A stretch of 57,744 bases of DNA, from the IMG/VR virus record IMGVR_UViG_3300025525_000003, positions 1 through 57,744 of that record; one strand, written 5' to 3'. Shown here piece by piece: positions 1 through 12,200 of this stretch. Position numbers and translations under genes: made by a program. The notes under the pieces are model-generated. The model ran no database searches, was not told the DNA's origin, and worked only from the letters and a program-made list of their open reading frames with translations. This DNA is from a virus. Each line of letters opens with the position of its first letter. Position 1 is the first letter of the stretch.

Positions 1-115
1 TGATCCGATGCGGATGAGATAGCGCCCGTTTCCGACGCGCGATTGAACTGATAACCTGCCCGGGATTATAACGGCGTAGCGGCGATGAACTGCTGATAAA
101 ATATGCCCCCACTCT

Positions 116-127
116 CCTCGTAGTTCA
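116..127. other. candidate attL (5' tRNA-Arg fragment)
   Basis: The 12 bases CCTCGTAGTTCA are identical to positions 57637-57648, which lie in the acceptor/D-arm part of the tRNA-Arg gene at the other edge. The next 11 bases still match at 6 positions, in a D-arm-like pattern. The two copies bracket every phage gene and are about 57.5 kb apart, with the integrase next to the right copy. The match is short and involves the 5' half of the tRNA, whereas most tRNA-targeting phages use the 3' half, so this is a candidate rather than a proven site. An 8-bp inverted repeat, CGTAGTTC (119-126) and GAACTACG (165-172), also overlaps it. Confidence 0.5.
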
Positions 128-200
128 GGAGGTAGAATTATGGCCTATGTTGTTGTTTCACATGGAACTACGTGGCGTGCTATAGCAAATTCGTAGCATC

Positions 201-3200
201 TCAAAATCCATAGGCCTTCTCGATCTGCTCGGCCCGGCCACGCGCCTGCTTCCGGGTCTGCTTCTTCCGGATGTCGGCACCCAGAATCTCCTCGGCGGTC
301 TTCTTCTGCACGGTCTTAGGATCCAGCCGGATGATGTCCTCCGGCTTGGCTTGTTCGTTGTGGCGCTGGATGTCTTCGTAGTGGCCAATCAAGCGCTTCT
401 CGGCGACCTTGGCGGCTTCGCTGTCGCCTTTCTGTTCGGCTCGGTAAATCTCTGCCCTGGTGGCGGCCACCTTTGAATACCACTCCCGCCGCTTATCGTC
501 TACTCCCCGTTCTGCCCGGCGACGCGAGTTCTCCATTTCGCGGTACTCGGCAACGTCGGCCGGCGTGAAGCCAACAGCCTTGAGTGCAAGGTCTTCTGTC
601 GTCAGTTTCTCAGGTGGAATTACCGGGCGGCCTGTGGCGGCCGATTTAACGCCTTCCTTCGACCAGGCCCAGGCTGTCATCGGGTGCTTGACGAAATTCG
701 GCATGAGCTCTGCCACGGCCAACATCGTTCGATCTCTCTGCTGGTATTCAACGGCCCGGCTCAGGCGCTTGTAAGTCAGGTCAAACGGCACGCCCAAGGC
801 ATCTTCATTGGCGGCTGGAAGCAAGTCTCCCATGCCGATACGGCGGGATATCTCAGGCATGCCCTCGATTGCCCGTGGCGCGCCATGCGAAATCAGTTCG
901 GCAATTTTGGCGGAGCCCGTCATTTCGGCGACGGCGACGCGCAGGTCTGTCTTCACGTCCTTGTCCTGGCTGGCCAGCTTCTTGTACAGGCTCTCGAACA
1001 GGTCGCGCAGATCCTCGGCACCGGGCAAGCCCCATAGTCCGGCCACAAAAAGCAGGGCCAGCATCATCAGGCCAAGCGCGACGTTTCCCTCTCTGCCGTG
1101 CAGTGTCGCCAACCGGCTGTAGAGCTCAAGCGTCTGCCAGGTGAAGCTCTTGAACTGCAGGATTGCCGTGCCGACGCCGCGCATCATGGCCGGACGATTC
1201 ACCTTGCCCATGCGGTAGTGCGTCTCGTCGATCACCCATTCGGCGAAGGCCTCCGGCGTGAATTCGGCCAATTCGGACTGCGCCAGCGCGTTGTCGGCCA
1301 TGATCGCCTTGGCGCGATCGCCGAAGCCTTCCCGTTTGGCCATGCGGTAGGCGGCGATGAACGTCACCAAGCGGTTCAGGCGCTCGGCCATCGTGAATTG
1401 CAGCGAGACGACTTCCATAGCCGTGCGGGTTTTCTTCGACAGGCCGCGCATCACCTTGGAACGGTTTTGCGCAAGCCCCATCATTTCGAACGTCTGGAGC
1501 GGCACGAAAAAACCCTGATCCCAGGCATGCTGCAGGGCTTCCCGCATGTCGGTCGGTGCCTTTGCCGGGTCGAAGATATCGAGCCCCTTTCTGACTGTCA
1601 GCATGGCCAGCGCGTCTTTGTAGGCTCTGGTCAGGGATGCCGTCACTTGGGCAGGGTTGGCGAACTGCGTCAGATATGGCGCCGTGATCATCGGCACCTG
1701 CGTTGCGTTCACCATGGCCGTCGCCGGCACGCCGGACAGGTAGTAGAAGAACACCGTCTGGCGCAGCGCGGAAAGCTCCTCTACAGGTGTATTGGCGTAT
1801 TTCTGGTAGTTCCGGGCATAGTCGACCAGTTGCGGCTTGGTCGAACTGATGCCTTCGATGGCGGCTTCCCACTTCGGCAGGTACTCGCGGCGCGCCAGGT
1901 AGCCGCTGATGCCGACGATGTAGTCGGCGATGGCGCGTTCGAAGTCCGCGCTGTAGCCTGGAATATTGCGGCTGCCGAAGAAGTGCTTTCTGAACCCAGT
2001 CGCTTTCTTGGCCTTGTCGAGTTGGTCCTTCACGGCATCCCAGACGTTCTCGTTGATCTGCGCCAGCTGGGCGAGATGGTCGAGAGCAATCATGTCCACG
2101 GTAGCCGCCTCTTTCGGGTCGGCCAGATTCACCAAGCGGATGTTGGCCCCCGGGTACTTGCCTTCCAGGGTGGCCAGCCGCTCCTTGACCTCGCGGACGT
2201 TGCCCAACCTGCGCTTGTCTGCTGAAAACAGGCGCTCCGCCTTGCCAGCCACGCTGTCCAGTTCGACCTTCTCGAAGTGCAGGGTCTTCTTCTCAGCGCC
2301 GACCGTCTTCTCGACGACGATACCGACCTTGCCCCATCTGGTGAATGGAACGTAGCCAGTACGTCTGGCCTGCTCGATCTCGCGGATGACGGCGGCGATC
2401 CTCATCAGTCGCTCGGCTTCGGCGCCATCGGTTTCCTGCTGGGCGAGCTCGAGGATGTCCTTCGCCGTCTTCACGTCGGCCGGCAGATCCTGTTCGCGCA
2501 GGAACTGGTCCCGGAACAGGTTGAGCGCCTTGTCCATGGCGCGGCGGACACCCCAATAGCCGGACTTCTCGGCGTCGGTCAGTTCCAGCGTGTCGCCGGG
2601 CTTGGAAAGCCGGGCATCCTGTCCGGTGTTCTCGGCGACGACCGGCTCCTTGCCGCGGCCAAAGACTTCGCCCTGGAGCCTGCCAAGCTCGAGCACGGCG
2701 CTGACGCGCTCCTTGCCGGCGCGCGGCAGGTCGAAGTACGGCTGCGCCTCGTGCTGGATCATGGCGGCGATCTCGTCGCGGCGCTCGAACTGGTCGGATG
2801 CCGTCTGGAATACCGGCGTGAAGTCCTTGTCCATGGCGGCGATCATGCGCGGGTGCAGGGCCAGCCGCTTGAACAGGTTCAAGTCCTTCGGCAGCGAGCG
2901 GTCGGCGCCGAACAGGTTGGAGACTTCCGGTGAATCCGGAATTCCGGCGTCGTCGGTCAGCGCGGCATTGGCTTCCTCGGCGGATTCCTTGGCGGCGCGG
3001 CTGAACTTCGCTGTGATCGTGACATCCTTGTCGTCGAAGATAACGAAGTTATGATGGCCCTCACCCTTGCTACGACTGATGCCATCGAGGTAGCGAATTC
3101 CGCGAATTCCGGTGGATCTCAGCGTTTCAGAAGCTTGTTTCTTTCCACCAACCTTTTCTGTCAGCGTTTCGTACAGATGAGAGCCAGTAGGTCCACCATC

Positions 3201-6200
3201 AAGCCCGTTCTTCTTCCATGACGAAGACGCCCATTTCTCAATAACCGGAGTGGTCTGCAACGCCTCCTTCACCTTTTCGCTCTGCTCAGACAGACGCTTG
3301 TCCCAATCGAGATATTCATCCTCTTTCGGTGCAAGCTCGACTTCATAAATTCGCCCGGTTCCAAATTTCCAGCCATCCGCTTCCAGAACCGGCTTGAAGA
3401 CTCTACGCACTTCGCTGGGTGTCCAATGCAGTCCGCTGTAGGTAGTCGTTCCACGATGGTACGGATCGCGCTTGGTGGCGTTCTTGTCGACATACCGCTC
3501 GACGGTGACATAGCCATTCTGCGCATCGTAGGAGAGCACCTTGTCGAACGAGCCACCCATGGTCTGCACCACGCGGCCAGGCTTGTAATACTCGGCAAGA
3601 ATCTCTTCGCCTCTCAGCGTTTTCCCGTCCTTCGATATGGAAAGCGTTCTGATCTCCGTTTGCCTGTCAGATAGTTTTTCCTTGTACCACTTGGCAACCT
3701 CCTGACGACCAGAGAAGTAGAGCCCCCATCCGTAGGCCTGGGCACCCTCTCCGCTTCCGATGTGTTCTGTCGAGAATTCTTCGAAGTCGTGCGGCCCACC
3801 ATGGAATGCACGATGATAGACTGGCGCCAATTGTCCGGACTCGCCAAACTGTCTGCCTTCCTCGACGAACGTCCGGGCGTCGGCCAGCACGGCAAGAACT
3901 TCGGCGTCGGTCTTTGCTTCCAGCCAGTCTGCCACCTGGTCGAAGCCGTTGGCGCGCAGCCATTCCTGCACCCAGGCGATCAGCTTCTTCAAGCCGGTGA
4001 TTTTCTCGCCGCTGCCGGCAATATCGGCCAGGGCTTCCTCGATCGACAGGAAGTGTGCATCCTTCGCCGCCATCTTGTGCTCTTTGATGACGTCCTGGTT
4101 TTCCCGGATCCACTTGGCGGCGCGCGACCGCACCTGCTTGTTCGCCGACCACAGGCGCTGCAGGACGGGTTCGAGTTCCTTGCCGAAGAATCCGCGCAGG
4201 CCGTAGTGCCCCAGGCCTTCGTGGAAGACCGTGAATTGGACGCGCTGCGGGTCGTTGAGATTGCCGGCAACCAGCCATATCTGGCCACGCCAGTAGGCGC
4301 CCTCAACGTCGGCGGGTGCCGGGAAAGGAAGATCGGCTACGGATTCAACTACAGAGATTCGTGGGGCGTTGCGCCAGTTCTCGCGGAGCCGCGAGACGAC
4401 TTCCTCTACTTCACCGGCAGATAGCGCGCCACGTTCTCCGCGACTGTAGAGGCGACCCTGAAGTGTGGGGCCGGCTGCATCGCCCTGCTGCTCAACCAAC
4501 TTGCCAAGAAGTGCGCGCCATTCGGCGCCATCAACCTTGCCCGATAGGACGGTGCCTGCCAGAGCACTTCTTTCCAGCGTAGTGCGCCCCGCGTGCGCCG
4601 CTCGCGCTCCGGCCCGTCTGGATAGAGCGACGAAATCACTGCCCGAATATTCTCGTCCAGTGCTGGCGTCGCGGAATTGTCCTGAATCGAAGTCATAGTA
4701 GATGTTCTTGATGCCGGGCAAGTGGTGCTTAACCGCATTATAGGATGCTTCCAGCATCTGATTCAAGTTGAACGCGGTGTCGCCGGTCTTCCACTGCATG
4801 CCAGGCCAGTAGAAAGGCTCGCCTCTGCGCTTGCCGTCTACCCTCTGCAACTGGTCTTCATGGGGTGCCAGAAAGTCAGTCGAGCCGAACTTCAGCGCCA
4901 GCGAGATCATGTTCTCCGTGCGCCGGTAGATGGCGGGATTCGATACCCCGCCAGGATCGGCCACGAACACATAGCCGTTGTTGTGCGCCCAATTGCCGAC
5001 CAAGGCATACAGAGCCGAACCGCCGGAGCGGCCCTCTTCCAGAAGGGCGGCATTCAGCCAGACTTCCTTCTTTACCTCGTCCGTCGTCACCGTGGCGACA
5101 GTGCCGTTCTCCATCACCACATTCCAGTAGTGATTGCGGTCGCTGTAGGCGGACGTGCCCATGTCGTCGACGTACATGGTCGGATCGACCTCAGCGGCGA
5201 TCTCGGCCATGCCGATTGCCTCTGACTTCGGGTACTTGAAGATGCCGTCCTGATCAGTCAGCAGTGTAAAGAGCGTCGTGACCTTGGTGTCTTCGCCGGT
5301 CAGTGTGCGGGAGAGTCTTGCCTTCCCAGTTCTGTCCAGCCAGGCCTCGCCCATTTCGTTGAAATACAGCGCGCCCGCCGCCCGGTAATCCACGGGCATG
5401 GGGTGCGAGTATTGACTGATCTCGCTGATATTGGTCGGACTTTTGACGACAGGCGACGGCAATCGGCGCCGCGCCATAAACCTTAATCCGTTCGCTTCGG
5501 CGAATCCGGTAAAACTCTGAGGTACGCGGACGCCTTTCGGGCCGGTAGCGATGGCTTCTCCTGTTTCGGTGACGCGGAGGTGGACGCCGGCTTCGGGTTT
5601 TTCCAAACCAGCCGCTTGACGGCGTAGATCGGCAAGTCTCTCCGCGTCGATAGTGGTGCGCTGCTCTCCGGTTTCGGGTAGGAATCCATCGCTTTCATTA
5701 TAGGCAGCACGACTGAACAGCGCCACGCCTTTGTCGGTTTCCTTTGTCTCTACCGTCTTGAAGAAATTGTCAAAGGCCGATCGGATTTCCGGCACTTCGG
5801 CAGCGACAGGATAGGGATAAGATCCTTCCTTTTTCATGCCCAACGCGGCAGCAGCGTTCCAGTAGTCCTCTGAGACGATGTTGGCAAGATAGTCGTTCGA
5901 TGCGCCCTGATCCTGCAGCTTTGCGACGACGTAACTCTCGAAGGCACGCGCCGCCATCTCGAGGCCGGTACTCCAGTACGGCTTCGCCCGCGTCTGATCG
6001 AGTATCTGCGCGCGAGCCTTCAGCGCCGTGCCGTTGATGGCACGCATGGCCAGCCTGAAAGCGGCAACCATTTCCGGCCTGACGCCTTCGCCTGCCGCCT
6101 GTGTTTCTGTCAAGTAGCCGCTCTTTGCGCCACCCATTCTCGAAAAATAGTTATCGACGGCATGGAACCACTCGTGAGCTAGTGAGCCTACACCGCGTTT

Positions 6201-9200
6201 CTTGGTCAGGTTGATGACGATCTGTCCGGGTTCGTAGTGTGCCAATGGCGCGTTCTTGCCGCCTGTGCCGCGCGCACCGAAGGCCAGGCCGAGTTCGCCG
6301 TTGAGCGATAGCGCCTTTGGCGGGATATCCAGCACGCCGGCCAAATCCATCAGGGCGTCGTAGGTTTCATTCAGATCGGCCTGGCGGCGGTTGTTCTCGA
6401 CATAGTTGCCGAACTGGACGCCGCGGAACCCGAAGCTCTCCATGAATCTGTCAGGAGTGACATCGGCTCCGCTGCGATGATCAGTGCCGACGCGCGGAGA
6501 GTTCTCGGCCTTGCGTTCGCTCGGCACCTCCTTGAACTTCTCCAGAAGACCGACAAGTTCTTCCTGGTTGGCATCCTTCCAGGCGCGGGCTTCCCGGGCC
6601 GACTCGAAGCCGGACTTCAATTCGACGACATGGGCACCGATTTTCTTGCCGACAAAGAACTTGCCGGCGCGCGAGTAGATGCCGAAGTCGATCTTTGCAT
6701 CGGCGCGGGAATCCTCCGGAGCCTTCAGCCACGTCGCCTTGAAGGCGGCAATGGCTTCCTCGCGGGTATCTCCGCTGGCCAGCGTCTTTGGCCAATGACT
6801 CATGGCCGTCTTGGCGGCCTTGGCTTCCACCGTCCAGATACGCTTCGGCGGGCTGTACTGCTGGCCGTTGAAGACGCCATAGTCTCCGGCTGCAATGCGG
6901 ATTCCCTTCAGGCTTTTCTCGTGCCCGACTTCCATGTACAGGTCGATGCGGCTCTCGACATCGCGCAGCGACTTCCACTTGTCGTCCTTCAGGAGTTCCT
7001 TGGCGCGTGCCGGATCGATCTCGCCGGAAAGCATCTTGGCGGCAGTGTCTCGCAACATCTCTACCTTACCGACCCATGATCTCAGCTTCCAAGCCTGCTG
7101 AGGTTTTGTTGGAATCTCGTCGCGGGCAGCGTGCATGAAACCGACCGCCCACCTGTCGGCGCCACCGTCGATCAGCTTCTGGTAGTCCGGCTCCGGCCAC
7201 GACTTTGACAGCGGCGCTGCGGCAATGTCGACCTCCCGGGCTTCGCGCAGTACGGCAGCGTAGTCCTTCCTGGCACCGGTGATTTTCTCGCCGAAGTCCT
7301 CGATCTTGCCTTGGGTGGAAACCTCCTGCTTGCCACCTTTTCGACCGCCGATAACGTCGCGCAATTTTCCGATTTTCTGTGCGACGGAAGACGATAGAGC
7401 AGGGTCTTTGCGCGAATCAGCCCATGCCTGATATGCCTCAAACAGGACTTCTGGCGCAACCTCGCCAACGATCTGCGCATTCTTCAGCAACGGCTCGCCG
7501 TCAGTGCCAACGCCCTGGATATCCCCCGTCAGCAGGTACGCGCCGGTCGCCCCGCGGAAATCCAGATAGTCGATGTAGTTGCTGACAGCGCCGCCAAGAT
7601 TCACCGGATGGCTTGGCGGCAAGGCGTCGTCGGCGGAAACGTAGACGTTCAGTCCGTCGTCGTTGCTCAATGCCACCACGGACAGGCCGGCCTCGCGCTC
7701 TTTGGTTGTCCATGTGGATGACCGCCTGCCGCGAGCGTCGCCCTCGGCGTCTTTGGTGAAGCGAAGGTACACCGGGCGGCCGCCAGCGCCATCCGCTATC
7801 TTGCGCGAAAGCCTGTCGAGTGTCGTGATGTCCGTAGATTTCCTGCCACCTTCCACGGTGGGCTTGTGCCCAAGCTCAGACTCCGCCACAGTCATGTAGC
7901 CATCCTGCTGCGTGCGGACTTCAAGCCTGCCGTCCGGCAGAATCTTGGTAACGGTGCCGGAGATATTGACGCGGCCATTCAGCCCAGGCTTGGTCAACTT
8001 GACCTGATCGCCGGCTTTGTGGCCTGCTGCCGTGCTGGCCGGACTGATTTTCTCCGCCTTCGCCAGCGCCGCCATCCCGTCGATCAGTTCCTGCTCGTAC
8101 TGATCCGGGTCGCCGCGCCCGCCGAATTCTTCCATGTCTTCTTTGAGGTTGCGGCGGTATTCAGCCACCAGATCAGCCAGGTCGGCATTGTCGGTTTCGA
8201 CGGCCAGCGCCTCGGCGGCGTCTGCCAGATCTTCGACCGTGCCGAGCGCGTCATCGCCCTCGTCGTAGCGGTCGAGCAGGGACTGGATGGGGTTCTCTGG
8301 CTGCGCAGTGTTCGCCGTCTCGGCGGGACTGACTTTCAGATCAGGGTAGTCTGCGAGAACGTTGGTTGGGACGGGCTTGCCTTGCGCCAGAGCATATTCA
8401 ACATGACGGCGATGCGCGGTAGCGTTGTAATCGCGCATGTACTGCTCTGCCTCATCAGGAGACAGATAAACATCCGTCTTGGAATTATGGGTTGTCTCGT
8501 ACAGTCCGCTCTCTGGGCTTGGCGCAACTACCATAACACCACGAGCACTTTTCCACCCTTTTGCGTTCAGCGAACTGCCAACCTCTTTCTTGGTCATCTG
8601 CCACGGCTCTAGCTCCGTGCCGGCATGACTGACTTTCTCGTCTACTAGCGAACTACTGATTTCCTCAGATTTAGTAGTTGCGGTGGCCCCTGGGTAATTC
8701 TCCAGCAAGCGCGACTTGTAGGTGGTGGTGATGCGCTCCGGCGCGCGCATTCCGCGCTTGTACCCCTCAATCGTGATTTCGCCGGTTTCCTCATTGAAGC
8801 CGACAATCGTTGCCCGGTCGTAGGTGGTAAGCCCCTTCCTGTTCCCGAGGTAGACTGACGCGCCGGCCCATGTGGTGCCAATCTTGATTCCTATCGCACT
8901 TGCGCCCCTAATGGCGTCATTCCGCGCGGCGCCTGCCTCGGCCTTCCTTTCGCTCTTCCATTTGCGCCCCTTCTCTGCCTCGGCGAGTATGGAGGTACGG
9001 TCGAAGTTGTACTGTGATCCGATCACCGCGCTCTCGATGCTGCCGTCGCCATTACTAATGTAGGCGACGTGCCATTTGTCGCCGTTCGGCCTGACGCTGA
9101 TTTCCATCACGATGGAATCGCGCGGAAGTTCCCTAGCTTTCGCCATCGCTTCCTGGCTGGCGAGTCCGGGGCCATACTGGTGTTCTTGATTTTGGGTGTA

Positions 9201-12200
9201 GGTAGCATCAGGCGCAGCACCATCCCGGGCGGTCGCTACTTCGCCGTCACCGGACTCTCGCGGGCTTTCGCCGACTTCTCCGGGGCTTGGGCTCTCAGCT
9301 ACGGGCGTGGTGCTGCGTTGCTCCTGATTCGCTTGGACGCTGACCTTTCCGGTCGGCGTGAATAGCCCGCCCTGCTGCGTCCGGCCGGTTTCCTTCTCCT
9401 GGGTCTGCGGCGTGAGGGTGAAGGCTTCGCGCTCGCGGTCGGCCGCCTCCCGGGCAGCAACCGTCTCGTCTTCGGCGCGCGACTGCTTGGCGGCGAGATC
9501 CGCCGCCGAATAGGCGCTTAGGACTTCTTGCTGGGCTGCTGCTGGGCTTCCGCCCGGCGCTTCTTCCGGGCTTCCTGCATCCCGGTCGACAGGCTGTTCA
9601 GCACGCGGTTCTGCTGGTGCGGCTTCAGCGACTTGAACTTCTCGAGTTTCTGCTTCATGGATTGCCTCCTTGAACAGCGGCGTGACGGCAGCGATGAATT
9701 CCGCCTCGCTGGCTTGTTCGTACTGGACGGCCAGCCTTTCCAGCAGATCGGCGGCAGCGTCCTCGCCTAGTGTAGCAAACAATTCCGTCTTCAGTTCATC
9801 GAATGCGGCGCGCTCGGCGTCGGACAGGCCGGCCGGCGCCACGGCCGTCCGGATGTCGAGCTCTGCCTCGATCTGCTCGAATGGTCTGGCCACGGTTCGG
9901 ATGCCGAGTTCCTTGGCCCTGGCAATGGTCGCCCGGCGATATTCCTTCTCCTGTTCCTCAGCCATTTTCCGCTCGGCAACGTCGTGTGGCCAGACTTTTT
10001 CACCGCCGAGCGCACGCTGAAGCAAGTCTGTCAGCTGGGCAACGCCGTCGGTATCGTCAGCCGCCTCTGGATCAATGGGGAAATGATCCTCCATTGCCAA
10101 GATTCTCGCCAGACTGTCGAGCCCGTCGCCGTCCTTCTTGAACAGGCCGAACGGCACACGCGCCTTGGCGACGTTCGACTCGCCTGTAATGTCCTGCAGG
10201 TAGCGCATATTGATGCCGCCACGACGGCGAATGACTTGCAGCAAATCCTCGCCGCGGTAGGCGCTGCCTTTCTTCTTGGCTTCCGCTGGCTTTGGCTGGG
10301 CTGCGGCTTCCGGCTTGACGGCCGGCTGCTCGACCGACGGGGCCTGTTCCTGATGGCCAGCCTCGACCACGGCATACTTGCCGGAAACTGTCGGATGCGG
10401 AATGGCTTTCGATGGGAAACCGTTCTTGGTCAGATGCGCGGCCAGGCGGCCGGCCTGCCCTTTCTCCAGGGCCTTCAGCGGCTGTTCGGCTACCGGTTGC
10501 CGATCGGCAGGAATGGTATTGGGAAGCGGCGCGGCCGGCACCTGGGCGGGTGCGGCCACACCTTTATCATCCATGCCGGCCGATCCACCCTGTTCTGCCA
10601 CCTGAGCAGGCGGCACTTGCGCATTCCCTTGAACATCATCGGATTCCCTCTTGGTTTCCGGCTTCTGGTAGGCGACCGGCTTGGTCGTTTCGCCCGTCTT
10701 CAACCACGCCTTGAACTCGTCCGTGCTCATTTCCGAGACGGCACCGATGCGGCGCATGCCGGAGCCGTCAGAGAAGCCAGCCTGGTAAGTCTTCACGGCG
10801 TCACTCGGCTGGTCGAAGCCGATAAGCGCCTTGTGCTCGTCGAAGTTGCCGGTCGCCGGGTCGATCTGGTCGACGACGAACACGCGCTGCGACTGCGGGT
10901 TGTCGCCGATGTAGACGTCCACCTGATCGCCGTCGGCTCCCTCGGTGCGCTTCACATAACCGTAGGCGGCAGGCATCTGAACGCGCCACTCGTTTCCGCC
11001 GGCATCACGACCGCTGCGCTCCGACCCCTTGGGGTTCTCGATACTGATGTCCAAGCCATGAATCTTGACATGGGCCTTGCTGTAGTTGCCGGCCTCCTTC
11101 TGTGCCTCGGTCGGCTGTGTTTCGACCTGCTGGGCGGCCTGTTCGACGTGGGCGGCGTGTTCCACCTGAACCGGGGCTTCCCGCGTTCCGTCTCCGAAAG
11201 CCTCTGGCACGACCTGATAGCCGTCCTCCTGCAGGAAGGCGTAGGTCTCGCCGTCGTCTGTCACGACGCGCGCATCCCAGCCATTCTCGGCAGGATGGAC
11301 AGCGGCCAGCGTACCGGCGACATCGCCGACCGCAACGCGACTCCCGATAGCCGGCAGGCCGAATTCCTGAGCGTTTCTGACAGATCGTTCCTGCGCACGG
11401 ACAGCGGCACCCTGCGCCTGCTCGTCTGCGATCATGGCCATGGATTCGCGGCTAGCCTCGGCCTGCCGCATTGCGGCGGCATCGCGTTCCTGTTGCTGCG
11501 CTGCCTGCTCTGCCCGGATGGATTCCAGCGGCCTGGGATCGTTCAGTACGTCCTCGAGATCTCCGCGTGATCCAGGCATGGGTTGCGGCTTGGCCTGCTT
11601 CGGGCCTGGCACGGCAGACACGGCAGCGAATGGGCCGGCTGCTGCCGAACCTGCGGCACCGGCGTTGAACCAGCGCAAAAGGCTCTCGTCCGTAACCAGC
11701 TTCTCGCCCGTCGCCGTCGTGACGGCGGCGTCTTTGACGACCTCCTGGCCGGCCTCGTTGATGAATTCCTCGACAAGGTTTGCCGGTACTTCGCGGCCGA
11801 GCCGTCTGAAATAGTTGCTGTCGACTTCCTTCAGGGTTGTACCGGTGACATTGCGCAGGGTTCTTCCCGCGGGGCCAAGAAAGTCCAGCGCGCCATACGG
11901 TACGGCGCCGACAACCGCCAGTCCGGCCTGATCTTCCTTGCTCTTCTCGATCAGTTCGCCCTGGATATCCCCAAGGCCCATGGCGTATCCGGAGCCTCCC
12001 AAGCCGATGGCCGCGCCGCCTGGCCCTCCAAGCGCGCCGCCGATCAGAGTAGACAACGCAGACGCGCTCATGTAGGGAAGGCCTTGGCCGAAGTTAAAGG
12101 CAAACCAGTCGCCAAAGCCTTTCACGTCTCGAACGTCGGTAAGGTTCGGTGTCCGGCCCTGGTGCTTTTTCAGTTCCTCGGCATAGGCTTTCCATGACTG

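Noticed and set aside
61-70. CGGGATTATA shared with 57510-57519 as an att core
   Set aside because: Ten bases only, outside the tRNA-related repeat, and a similar string occurs in the phage tRNA; the 12-mer at 116 fits better.
1098-2225. 375-codon plus-strand frame opposite the LPD38 region
   Set aside because: Same reason: antisense shadow of conserved coding sequence.
9984-11570. 528-codon plus-strand frame opposite the polyvalent protein
   Set aside because: It is antisense to a clear multidomain gene; composition (Arg, Leu, Gly, His) fits a GC-rich shadow and there is no ribosome site or domain.
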